The notes under the pieces were generated by a model. It had not been told where the DNA came from, made no database searches, and was given only the letters and a program-made list of their open reading frames with translations. Below are positions 18,020-25,400 of a stretch of DNA of 64,000 nt, one piece after another (position 1 is the stretch's first letter; each line of letters starts with the position of its first letter). The stretch comes from Prevotella sp. (lineage in GTDB: Bacteria; Bacteroidota; Bacteroidia; Bacteroidales; Bacteroidaceae): NCBI GenBank assembly GCA_016291085.1, contig JAEEVW010000003.1, positions 1-64,000 on the forward strand, given 5' to 3'. The position numbers and the translations under genes were made by a program.

Positions 18020-19270
18020 CTAATCGAGTTGCTGTTCAAATTGATAACACCAATTATGCAAAGGATAAGTCTTTCCCAGAATATCTACTTTCAAACTATC
18101 ACCCTGGGAATCACGAAGATTACCACGAGGACCTTTCTCCCAACCGCTTTTTAGTGTTTCTCCGTTCACTGCATAACGAACTTTACATCCAGATACTGAC
18201 TCGGAACAATGAAGAGTTATAACATCATCTTTTAGAAAAACAGACTGAACAATATTTCTATTATCAGTTGTTATGACGCTAAAACCGTAATATGAAGGAT
18301 TCGTAACCAACAAAGTATCCAATACTAATGGAGGATGAGGGACGTTAAATGATATTTGAACATCATTTTCACAAGGGACAACCTCTTTTGGCACCAATCC
18401 ACGGAAACGAGCCGCTCCTCGGATAATGCCCAAAGCAGATACAGCTGCCAAATAGCCAAGTCGTTTCTGGCAGACCCCATCAATGTGCTTTAGCTCACGA
18501 GCAAAACTGTATGGATAAGTGGGACCACTTGCCCAAAATAGCGTATCGTCACGCACCAACTCCATCATAGCTTGTGGTACTGCCATCTCACGACATTTAA
18601 AGCTATCTACTTGAAAATGTTCTGCATTCGTTAACAGATTCGTCTGATAACAAATAAGCCGAATAATCTGTTGTTGATGAGTTATCTGTTTCACATCTTC
18701 ATTTATATCCAGTGAAAACTGTTTAAGCGCTTTTTTATAATCTGTATCTGTATAGTCAAACAAATCCGACTCTCCCTGCATCCAACATACCGCTGGCACA
18801 TAAAAAAACCAACCTCTGTTAACCGCCATCTGATAAGCATTTTCAATATTCTCCAGAAAACGTTGGTAACACCAATTCCCTTTGTTCAATCGCATGATTG
18901 CAGTACCACCCTGCCCTCCAGGGAAAATGCATATCAGAGTATCCCGTCCTAATTGTTTTACCAATGACTCCGCCATTCCATAAACAGAGAGTTCAAACGT
19001 CCGTTTGGTATAATTAAGTATTTTCTTAGCCCATTGTTTCTTCTTGTCATTATCAAAAAAGCCAAAGTCATGTTCAAGATTCTCTGTCACAATTCGACCA
19101 TCTGCCATCGTAGAAAGAGAATCGAAATTGGTAATAAGCTCCGCTTCTTCTCCTAAAGCTAAGCTCTGGCCATAGACAGGAATACACACAACGACCTTAT
19201 GCTCATCATATTTAGTACATGAGAACAAACAAGCTATCAAGCAGAAAAAAAAGAAGAATTTTTTCATCAT
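18020..19270 (-). CDS. lipoprotein sialate O-acetylesterase-like hydrolase (SASA/CE6, SGNH-like)
   Basis: 416 residues. The start at 19270 gives a lipoprotein signal (KKFFFFFCLIACLFSC) with the lipidated Cys. The SASA/CE6 features are VYGQSLALG (nucleophile Ser) and VCWMQGESDLF. The protein should be a periplasmic or surface lipoprotein that removes acetyl groups from sugars, perhaps from the glycan made here, which is balanced by the locus's acetyltransferases. It is followed directly by the GT4 gene at 16861. A longer reading from 19339 crosses the divergent promoter and is rejected. Confidence 0.78.
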   Translation of the reverse strand: MMKKFFFFFCLIACLFSCTKYDEHKVVVCIPVYGQSLALGEEAELITNFDSLSTMADGRIVTENLEHDFGFFDNDKKKQWAKKILNYTKRTFELSVYGMAESLVKQLGRDTLICIFPGGQGGTAIMRLNKGNWCYQRFLENIENAYQMAVNRGWFFYVPAVCWMQGESDLFDYTDTDYKKALKQFSLDINEDVKQITHQQQIIRLICYQTNLLTNAEHFQVDSFKCREMAVPQAMMELVRDDTLFWASGPTYPYSFARELKHIDGVCQKRLGYLAAVSALGIIRGAARFRGLVPKEVVPCENDVQISFNVPHPPLVLDTLLVTNPSYYGFSVITTDNRNIVQSVFLKDDVITLHCSESVSGCKVRYAVNGETLKSGWEKGPRGNLRDSQGDSLKVDILGKTYPLHNWCYQFEQQLD

Positions 19271-19304
19271 GTTACTGGTTTGATATGCAAATATACAACA
19301 AAAA

Positions 19305-19336
19305 TTTGGAACTATCAAAAAAAAATCGTATTTTTG
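19305..19336 (+). promoter_or_regulatory. promoter of the GT4 gene at 19343
   Basis: TTTG (19305-19308), 20 bp, TATTTTTG (19329-19336). Only 6 nt separate the -7 box from ATG 19343, so the mRNA is probably leaderless. The sequence resembles the promoter at 23614-23645. Confidence 0.65.
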
Positions 19337-19342
19337 CAAAAT

Positions 19343-20500
19343 ATGAAAAAAATATGCTTCTTAACAGACTCTATTTTCTCCTTTGGAGGAGTTCAAAGAG
19401 TGACTGCTGTCATTGCCAAAGAACTGGCAAAAGAGTATGATGTAACCATTGTCACGTTAGATGATTCAAAGACAATGGACACTACTATTTACAACTTAAA
19501 TGAGGCAGATATTAAGTATCGTTTCTTTTCTTTTCCACAAGTAAACAAATTTAAGAAGCTATGTTGTAAAGCCTATAGTGCCTTCTATCGAAAACTACTG
19601 CCACAAAATAGATTTACTTCTAATTGGTATAGTCATAGTTCGTTCCCCTCAGAGCTACGCAATGCGCTGAGTATAGAACTCAGTAAAGGTAATTATGATG
19701 TTATCATTGGCGACCATGCACCTTTGGCAGTTCGTCTTGCAAATTGCAAAACTCAATTGGGTAGCACTAAACTCATTGGATGGATACATAACTCATACGA
19801 GGCGCTGTTTGGAGAAAAATCCACATATATCGGACCTGAACTTAAGAAACACTATGAATACCAATTAGAAACACTGGATGCGACAGTAGTACTATGCCAA
19901 TTTGATGCACAACAATATCACTTTCCCACAAAGGTCATTTACAATCCTCTGACTCTAGTACCAGGAGAAAGAGCGAAAGGAAACTCAAAAAAATTCCTGG
20001 CTGTGGGGCGTTTCTCTCGCTTACATAAGGGGTTCGATCTATTGATAGAAGCATTTCACATCTTTGCTGAAAACAATAAAGAATGGACACTCGATATCGT
20101 GGGAGAAGGTATGGAAGAGCCATTGTACAGACAACTAATTAAGAAATACAAGTTGGATAATCGAATTACGATTCATCCCTTTACCAATCATATCCAACAA
20201 TACTACTCTGATGCTCAAGTTTATGTACTGAGTTCACGTTGGGAGGGGTTCGGTCTAGTTTTAGTAGAAGCTATGGCACATGGTCTACCTGTTATATCAT
20301 CTAATCTTCCGACTAGTCAGGAAATCATGGGTGATTGGGCACTATATTTTGAAAACGGCAATATCAACCAATTAGCACAAAAGATGCATGAAGCGACACT
20401 AATTGATTGGCATCAAAAATCAGAAGAAGCCCTTGAAATTGCAAAACACTTCAGCATTGACACGATTATTAAACAATGGAAAACTGTGATTGACTCATAA
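19343..20500 (+). CDS. GT4-type glycosyltransferase
   Basis: 385 residues. The N-terminal KKICFLTDSIFSFGGVQRVT and C-terminal SSRWEGFGLVLVEAMAHGLP are GT4. Start ATG 19343 follows the promoter by 6 nt; the longer reading from 19280 runs through the promoter. It lacks the CPxGP block of the four paralogues and belongs to a separate GT4 subgroup (SNLPTSQEIMGD at that place). Its 3' end overlaps the convergent gene at 20469 by 32 bp. Confidence 0.87.
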   Translation: MKKICFLTDSIFSFGGVQRVTAVIAKELAKEYDVTIVTLDDSKTMDTTIYNLNEADIKYRFFSFPQVNKFKKLCCKAYSAFYRKLLPQNRFTSNWYSHSSFPSELRNALSIELSKGNYDVIIGDHAPLAVRLANCKTQLGSTKLIGWIHNSYEALFGEKSTYIGPELKKHYEYQLETLDATVVLCQFDAQQYHFPTKVIYNPLTLVPGERAKGNSKKFLAVGRFSRLHKGFDLLIEAFHIFAENNKEWTLDIVGEGMEEPLYRQLIKKYKLDNRITIHPFTNHIQQYYSDAQVYVLSSRWEGFGLVLVEAMAHGLPVISSNLPTSQEIMGDWALYFENGNINQLAQKMHEATLIDWHQKSEEALEIAKHFSIDTIIKQWKTVIDS

Positions 20501-21656
20501 CAGCATCCACAACCTGTTGCATTTGAATTTTCCAACTTAAGTGTTCAACGGTCTTGCGGATATCTGCAGGCTTTAATTGGTTGGCTTCTATAAAGTCAAT
20601 AATCTGCTGGATATTGACGGGAGATTCGTCAGCTGAAGCCTTGAGGACATAAGGTTGGTGGTCAAAGTCTGTATCCTGTTCACTATAAACAAAAGGAATG
20701 CCACGGGTGGCGTATTCACGATTCTTCAATGTTTTAATATTTGTTATACCACTACGATGGCGCGCCAGACTACCTATAGCGAACTGGCACTGATTGAACA
20801 CATCATCTAAAGCCTGACCAAACAGCTGTCCGTGGAAGATAACCTTATCTTGAATGCCATACTTCTCTATCAGTTCATGGAATCCGGGAGCATGCATTGA
20901 ATCGTACATTTCGGAAGGTGCCACTCCACCTACGATATGGAAGATGACTTGTTTGAATGTGGAATGAGGAGTGTGGAGTGTGGAGTGTTTGTAATATTCA
21001 CCGAGACCTGCAATAAGGCGATCGAAGCCGTGCCAATAGTGAACTTCAGCGACACCGATAAGATGGAGGGCTGAAGGCTGAAGGTCTGATGGCAGATGGT
21101 GATGGAGAGGGATACTATCAAAATCGACTCCATTACTGATACGGATAGTACGCTGTCCAAAGATTTCCTGAGCATCGGAGAAGGTAACGACCGCATCCAT
21201 CTGCTGGTATAGAGCGTTACGAAACGTCTGATCGATTTTCAAATTAAGACGAGTCATACGAGAAAAACCGACGAACTCGGCATCGTAAGGATAAGTAGGT
21301 ATTTCGGTCACAGCATGAATACCGGCCTTTTTCAATTTCTTAAAGAAACGGATGAGCCAAGGGTTGGCATTCTGAAAACAACGGGCATAAACAAACTGTA
21401 TTCCTTCACGAATACAATAATCGTAGATACAATTATAACCAACACGCTGACGAATGGCAGCGATGAAACCCTTGCCATAATCTTGGATAATATCGTCGTC
21501 AACAAAACGACAGCGATGACCATCATCCTGAATTGTATAATGACTCAAACGGACATCGTGGCCATTTTCACGAAGACCTTTCACTTGATAGTGAATCTTC
21601 TTGGAAATGCCACTAAATTCCTCAAAACCATGATATACAAGGAACAGAATCTTCAT
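20469..21656 (-). CDS. GT4-like glycosyltransferase with an internal 7-bp repeat
   Basis: 395 residues. KILFLVYHGFEEFSGISKKI begins a GT-B type N-domain. The C-terminal half is less typical (YATRGIPFVYSEQDTDFDH in place of a clear EX7E), as in a divergent glycosyltransferase group. Start ATG 21656 lies 18 bp after a -7 box (TATCTTTG, 21682-21675); the reading from 21677 begins inside that box. Near residue 225 the 28-bp heptamer repeat at 20961-20988 is translated as HSTLHTPHST, an insertion probably tolerated in a loop. Confidence 0.78.
   Translation of the reverse strand: MKILFLVYHGFEEFSGISKKIHYQVKGLRENGHDVRLSHYTIQDDGHRCRFVDDDIIQDYGKGFIAAIRQRVGYNCIYDYCIREGIQFVYARCFQNANPWLIRFFKKLKKAGIHAVTEIPTYPYDAEFVGFSRMTRLNLKIDQTFRNALYQQMDAVVTFSDAQEIFGQRTIRISNGVDFDSIPLHHHLPSDLQPSALHLIGVAEVHYWHGFDRLIAGLGEYYKHSTLHTPHSTFKQVIFHIVGGVAPSEMYDSMHAPGFHELIEKYGIQDKVIFHGQLFGQALDDVFNQCQFAIGSLARHRSGITNIKTLKNREYATRGIPFVYSEQDTDFDHQPYVLKASADESPVNIQQIIDFIEANQLKPADIRKTVEHLSWKIQMQQVVDAVMSQSQFSIV
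20961..20988. repeat. 4 x 7-bp tandem repeat inside a glycosyltransferase gene
   Basis: Units GGAATGA, GGAGTGT, GGAGTGT, GGAGTGT. The same units recur outside genes at 24276-24296. Confidence 0.75.
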
Positions 21657-21779
21657 CTTTTGCCTATTTTGGTGCAAAGATACAAAAATAAATCGATGAA
21701 TGGTTGATTATTAATATTTTTTGTAATTTTGGCTTTGCCGAAATGACTTTTCTCTTACTTATTTTGTAATTTTGCCACC

Positions 21780-21884
21780 ATGAAAGATAAAGAACAAATA
21801 CGAGAGGGGCTGAAAGGGAGTCCGAAAGTGAAGCGGATGCTGGACTGGATGATTATGAACCAGCGGGATGCGAGGCCGAGGTGA
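21780..21884 (+). pseudogene. truncated copy of the acetyltransferase 5' end (fragment A)
   Basis: The 104 bp from ATG 21780 match the first 104 bp of the intact gene at 23686 with two mismatches, then stop at TGA 21882-21884 (34 residues, [20 protein letters not shown]...). It has its own -7 box TAATTTTG (21767-21774), 5 nt ahead of the ATG, unrelated to the promoter of the intact copy. The downstream boundary is the hipT end. A second piece of the same copy lies beyond the hipBST module. Confidence 0.85.
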
Positions 21885-21890
21885 GGATAT

Positions 21891-22898
21891 TCATTCTGAT
21901 TTACGCACAAATCTCATGTTACGTTCTTCGATGACACGCTTGTAGTGCCGCTTCATCTTATCGCTTAAGAACGAATTATCAATGAGAGTGTATGTTTCAC
22001 TGGGTATAGCCATGAATTGATCTAAAACCTGTGTTGTCCTTTTGGAAGGCATCCCAATCTGTTGGGCAAATCGTTCAAAGTCAAGGCGACAAGGATGTCC
22101 CTTGGTTTCATAAACATCGCTTTTCTCTATTTCGGGAGAAAGCCCATCCTCTAATGCAAAATCACTATCATTTGGAATATGAATGCCTGTATTCATTAGA
22201 TCGTAAGCTGGAGCCAGGAAATATTCTCCACCTTTATTTATCAGTGAAAAGTTCTTCATGTGGGCATCTCCGTTAGCATAAAGATAGTTGAACACCACCA
22301 TCTTGAAGAATTGTTCCATCTGAGGAAGCCATGCAGGAACAAACTGTTTGATAGCATCTGCTATCTGCACATAATTACCCTTGTATTTAAAATTACTGTC
22401 ATTCCCCTGCTCCGTCATCTCTAACACTGAAGCAAAGTCTTCTTGAATAGAGTCTTTTATACCATGATTCACATCAAAACGCTTAGTGATATAAACGGGC
22501 TGTCCATTCGGACTGAAACACAAACCATTCTTTGCAGTCTGAATGCCATAAACCTGAGATGCTATTTGCATCGTCAGATGTTCGTTGGCAGGTATTTGTT
22601 TTCTAGTGGAAAGACCGAGGATCATAGGGGCTGGCTTCAGGATATGAGTGGCCTGTTCCCCTTTCTTAGCCAGCCTGATTTTCCCATCATCGACTATGGC
22701 TGAAAATTTTTCTTGAGCTCCAGAGATGGACATGACACCCATATTATCCATTGCCAATTGCTGATCCATTTCGCTATCAAAACTGATATCAATAAAAGGC
22801 GAGACCTTTTCCCCTTCAAAGAGCTCTTTAATGGCTGTAGGAGAATAGGTGTCATAACCAGTTTTTAAAGTTGACGGACACACTTTCAGATTCTTCAT
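21891..22898 (-). CDS. hipT: HipT kinase of a tripartite HipBST toxin-antitoxin module
   Basis: 335 residues with a HipA-type kinase fold but no N-terminal subdomain. The Gly-rich loop reads SISGAQEKF with serines at 57 and 59, the same numbering as the two regulatory serines I recall for E. coli HipT. The catalytic loop is GDAHMKN (D211, N216), followed by APAYDLMNTG. HipT phosphorylates tryptophanyl-tRNA synthetase in E. coli; the target here is inferred only. The ATG overlaps the hipS stop by 4 bp. The module sits inside a broken acetyltransferase copy. Confidence 0.88.
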   Translation of the reverse strand: MKNLKVCPSTLKTGYDTYSPTAIKELFEGEKVSPFIDISFDSEMDQQLAMDNMGVMSISGAQEKFSAIVDDGKIRLAKKGEQATHILKPAPMILGLSTRKQIPANEHLTMQIASQVYGIQTAKNGLCFSPNGQPVYITKRFDVNHGIKDSIQEDFASVLEMTEQGNDSNFKYKGNYVQIADAIKQFVPAWLPQMEQFFKMVVFNYLYANGDAHMKNFSLINKGGEYFLAPAYDLMNTGIHIPNDSDFALEDGLSPEIEKSDVYETKGHPCRLDFERFAQQIGMPSKRTTQVLDQFMAIPSETYTLIDNSFLSDKMKRHYKRVIEERNMRFVRKSE

Positions 22899-23221
22899 TT
22901 TGCTGTTTTCTTCAGTATAACGTTACCAATACTATCCATTCCACAAATCATTTCCAACATACCAAAAAAGTCCTCTTCGTCAACCTTTCTGGCACGACAT
23001 AGTGCCCTACGATTAGCTCCTTCTGGCAGCATATTGGTGAACACTGGAAATATGTGATCGGATTGATAAACTTTCTGATTCTTTGGCAGATTTACAGAAA
23101 CAGGCGGGACATCCTTATCAGCCAAATATGAATCATCGTATGAAAAAATGTAGTTGTCTTTACCCAACTCAGATAGAAGCCCGGCATATCTATCTCCGAA
23201 ATACACTTCAAGTTTTCTCAT
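22895..23221 (-). CDS. hipS: HipS: separate HipA N-terminal subdomain
   Basis: 108 residues corresponding to the N-terminal subdomain that is fused in ordinary HipA (LEVYFGDRYAGLLSE; FPVFTNMLPEGANRRAL). In HipBST systems this small protein is the antitoxin that inhibits HipT. It lies between the XRE gene and hipT with 9-bp and 4-bp-overlap junctions, the expected hipB-hipS-hipT order. Confidence 0.87.
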   Translation of the reverse strand: MRKLEVYFGDRYAGLLSELGKDNYIFSYDDSYLADKDVPPVSVNLPKNQKVYQSDHIFPVFTNMLPEGANRRALCRARKVDEEDFFGMLEMICGMDSIGNVILKKTAK

Positions 23222-23230
23222 AACTCATGG

Positions 23231-23431
23231 TTATACAGTTTTCCTTATTTGCAGTATGATTTCCAATCCTACTACATCTAATATTTTGATGAGAGTGCGA
23301 AGGGAAGGATTACCAACACCTCGCTCCAGGTCTTTTATTGTAGAAATACCAACACCCGAAAAGTCGGACAAATCCTGCTGTGAGATTCCCAATAGAGTTC
23401 TTCTATCTTTAATCGCTTTGCAAATATCCAT
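23231..23431 (-). CDS. hipB: HipB: small XRE regulator of the HipBST module
   Basis: 66 residues, nearly all an XRE domain (SQQDLSDFSGVGISTIKDLE). ATG 23431 is chosen over the longer reading from 23488 because the -7 box (TATCTTTG, 23467-23460) lies between them. In E. coli HipBST, HipB is a DNA-binding protein that augments HipS. Confidence 0.87.
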   Translation of the reverse strand: MDICKAIKDRRTLLGISQQDLSDFSGVGISTIKDLERGVGNPSLRTLIKILDVVGLEIILQIRKTV

Positions 23432-23546
23432 ACCAGTATGATTTATTGTACTTTCCGTGCAAAGATAGCACTTTTTTCTTAAATACACAATTAAAAGTAT
23501 AATATATCATACTCTCTTAGACAATATTAACATTTCTACAATTAAC

Positions 23547-23580
23547 AACCAACGGGATACGAGGTCGAGGTGGTATATCC
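23547..23580 (+). pseudogene. second fragment of the broken acetyltransferase copy (fragment B)
   Basis: About 32 bp match bases 79-110 of the intact gene with three transition mismatches. The first 26 bp repeat the end of fragment A, so the hipBST module is flanked by imperfect 26-bp direct repeats (21858-21883 and 23547-23572). Beyond 23580 no homology remains. Confidence 0.75.
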
Positions 23581-23613
23581 CATTTCGGATTTTCTGTAAA
23601 GTTACGACAAAAA

Positions 23614-23645
23614 TTTGGAATAATCAAAATAATTCCGTATTTTTG
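23614..23645 (+). promoter_or_regulatory. promoter of the acetyltransferase gene
   Basis: TTTG (23614-23617), 20 bp, TATTTTTG (23638-23645), 40 nt ahead of ATG 23686. Very similar in sequence to the promoter at 19305-19336. Confidence 0.65.
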
Positions 23646-23685
23646 CAACATCAAAAAGAAAAACTATCATTTGAGCGGCTGATCG

Positions 23686-24282
23686 ATGAAAGATAAAGAA
23701 CAAATACGAGAGGGGCTGAAAGGGAGTCCGAAGGTGAAGCGGATGCTGGACTGGATGATCATGAACCAGCGGGATGCGAGGCCGAGGTGGTATATTCGAT
23801 TGTTGGCGCCGCTGTACCAACGCCGAGGGCGCGGGTCGAAGATCTATTGGAGCGTGAGGATGGACACCCCACCCTATCGGAATTTCTCGCTGGGACGGAA
23901 GAGCGTCGTGGAGTCGTACTGCTGCATCAACAATGCAGTGGGCGACGTGACTATTGGTGACCAGACACGCATCGGCATTCACTGTACGGTGATTGGACCT
24001 GTCAGCATCGGCAACAACGTGAATCTGGCACAGGGCATCACCGTGACAGCCCTGAACCACAACTTTGAGGATGCCTCGCGACGGATTGACGAGCAGGGCA
24101 TCAGCACGAAACCAGTGGTGATTGGCGATGATGTGTGGATTGGGGCGAATGCCGTCATCCTGCCGGGCGTGACCATCGGCCGGCATAGTGTGGTAGCAGC
24201 AGGGGCTGTGGTGACGAAGGATGTACCGGAGTTCTCACTTGTCGCCGGAGTACCGGCGAAAGTGATTAAGAATGTGGAATGA
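23686..24282 (+). CDS. hexapeptide-repeat O-acetyltransferase (WcaF/maltose-acetyltransferase type)
   Basis: 198 residues. The C-terminal two thirds are left-handed beta-helix hexapeptide repeats ([50 protein letters not shown]). These enzymes use acetyl-CoA and act as trimers in the cytoplasm. Position at the right edge of the glycan locus suggests acetylation of a sugar precursor. The first 104 bp are duplicated upstream at 21780. The stop codon TGA is part of a 7-bp tandem repeat that continues to 24296. Confidence 0.88.
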   Translation: MKDKEQIREGLKGSPKVKRMLDWMIMNQRDARPRWYIRLLAPLYQRRGRGSKIYWSVRMDTPPYRNFSLGRKSVVESYCCINNAVGDVTIGDQTRIGIHCTVIGPVSIGNNVNLAQGITVTALNHNFEDASRRIDEQGISTKPVVIGDDVWIGANAVILPGVTIGRHSVVAAGAVVTKDVPEFSLVAGVPAKVIKNVE

Positions 24283-24296
24283 GGAGTGTGGAATGA
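24276..24296. repeat. 7-bp tandem repeat over the acetyltransferase stop codon
   Basis: Units GGAATGA, GGAGTGT, GGAATGA; the stop TGA of the acetyltransferase is in the first unit. Same units as at 20961-20988. Confidence 0.65.
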
Positions 24297-24374
24297 GGAA
24301 TTATTCTCGCTTCGCTGCGATGTTTAAATGAAGAATTTTCAATTCATAATTGACCCATCGCCGCAGGCGACCAT

Positions 24375-24409
24375 TCAAAACTCAACATTCAACACTCAAC
24401 ATTCACCAT
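24375..24409. repeat. 5 x 7-bp tandem repeat at a gene end
   Basis: Units TCAAAAC, TCAACAT, TCAACAC, TCAACAT, TCACCAT. The stop codon of the minus-strand gene (24396-24398) lies inside it. Confidence 0.7.
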
Positions 24410-24746
24410 TGAATAGATCGAGGGAGAGGTCCTGAACAGGGGGCTTCTCCTCTTCTTTTTCATCCTGCTGGTCGTTGGTGAATTGCAGCATCAGTTGGCG
24501 GGCGTCGGCAGAACCGCTGGTGTTCAGACGATAATAGCCACGACGACCCGTGCTCTCAATGAGCGACTGCTGCGACTTGCTGTTGCGAAGCAGATACTGT
24601 TGGACGTAATTGTGGATTTCATCGTAGTCGGGCTGAAAGAAAAAGGTACGGTTCATGTTATAGATGTGCTTCGCAATGGTCTGCACACCTATGCCACGGT
24701 CACCCGCCTCGGTGAGAATCTTTAGTATCTGACTATCGTACGTCAA
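24396..24746 (-). CDS. conserved Bacteroidales protein of unknown function, small
   Basis: 116 residues from a TTG at 24746 (no ATG is available; the longer frame runs through a terminator and a 14-unit heptamer repeat). YDSQILKILTEAGDRGIGVQ, KHIYNMNRTFF and LRNSKSQQSLIESTGRRGYY resemble a small conserved Bacteroidales family with a winged-helix look; the function is unknown. It is placed 3' of the H1-like gene on the same strand but separated by a terminator. Its stop codon lies inside a 7-bp repeat. Confidence 0.6.
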   Translation of the reverse strand: MTYDSQILKILTEAGDRGIGVQTIAKHIYNMNRTFFFQPDYDEIHNYVQQYLLRNSKSQQSLIESTGRRGYYRLNTSGSADARQLMLQFTNDQQDEKEEEKPPVQDLSLDLFNGEC

Positions 24747-24843
24747 GTGATGAGTGATAAGTGATGAGTGATAAGTGATAAGTGATAAGTGAGAAGTGAT
24801 AAGTGATAAGTGATAAGTGATGAGTGATAAGTGATGAGTGATA
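24746..24843. repeat. 14 x 7-bp tandem repeat (AGTGATA/AGTGATG)
   Basis: Fourteen heptamers with A/G variation at the last base. It sits directly ahead of the TTG start of the 24396-24746 gene, between it and the terminator of the upstream gene, so it is probably the 5' leader. Units are out of phase with codons, so copy-number changes would not conserve a frame. Confidence 0.85.
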
Positions 24844-24852
24844 AACGAGTCG

Positions 24853-24886
24853 AAAAAAGGCTGGTACGCCTTGAAGCTTACCAGCC
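24853..24886 (-). terminator. intrinsic terminator of the H1-like gene
   Basis: On the minus strand an 8-bp GC-rich stem (GGCTGGTA/TACCAGCC) is followed by TTTTTT (24858-24853). It lies 24 bp after the stop at 24910. Confidence 0.85.
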
Positions 24887-24909
24887 CTTTTATGCTTTTT
24901 CTGATTTGA

Positions 24910-25227
24910 TTAAGCAAGTGTGATCTTCTCGTCAGCAGCGGCGAGCTTACCCTCCTTGAAGAGCCAACCCAAACCGAGCAGAGTCTCCTCCTCGCTGATC
25001 TTAGCTGCCTTAGCAATCTCCTTAACGGTCAGTGCCTTTGAAGCAGCTGCCAGAGCCTGATAAACATCACCAGCCTTGAAACCAGCGTTCTCAGCGTTTA
25101 CAGCAACACCAGCCTTCTTCTCAGCGACCTTCTTAGGAGCTGCGGCCTTCTTTACAGTTGCCTTCTTGGGCTCAGCTGCCTTTGCGGGAGCAGCGGCCTT
25201 CTTTGTTGTAGTTTTCTTTTCTGCCAT
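24910..25227 (-). CDS. winged-helix protein with a histone-H1-like Lys/Ala-rich N-terminus
   Basis: 105 residues. Residues 1-50 are a low-complexity Lys/Ala/Thr tail (EKKTTTKKAAAPAKAAEPKK) typical of H1-like nucleoid proteins; residues 52-105 (DVYQALAAASKALTVKEIAK, GLGWLFKEGKL) form a DUF2582-type winged helix. It probably binds DNA non-specifically. A -7 box lies about 60 bp upstream, and a TTGAC-N4-GTCAA palindrome (25359-25372) further up. It is followed by a strong terminator. Confidence 0.8.
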   Translation of the reverse strand: MAEKKTTTKKAAAPAKAAEPKKATVKKAAAPKKVAEKKAGVAVNAENAGFKAGDVYQALAAASKALTVKEIAKAAKISEEETLLGLGWLFKEGKLAAADEKITLA

Positions 25228-25358
25228 AGTTCTTTAAAAAATTAATACACTATTGAATGATATTTCTATCTTCTTCTCTAATTTGCGTGCAAAATTAAGA
25301 ACTTTTTAGATATCTTGTTACTTTTAACTACCTCTTTTTGTTGATTTTACACTTATTC

Positions 25359-25372
25359 TTGACGTAAGTCAA
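25359..25372. promoter_or_regulatory. TTGAC-N4-GTCAA palindrome upstream of the H1-like gene
   Basis: Perfect 5-bp arms separated by 4 bp, 132 bp ahead of the H1-like start. The shape resembles CRP/FNR-family sites (TTGAT-N4-ATCAA). Two more copies occur at 44497-44510 and 44527-44540. Confidence 0.4.
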
Positions 25373-25400
25373 GCGACGAACGAAGCAAGAGTAGTGAAAG

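Noticed and set aside
4264..24282. An insertion sequence or integrase explaining transfer of the glycan locus
   Set aside because: No transposase, integrase or terminal inverted repeats were found; transfer is suggested only by base composition and gene arrangement.
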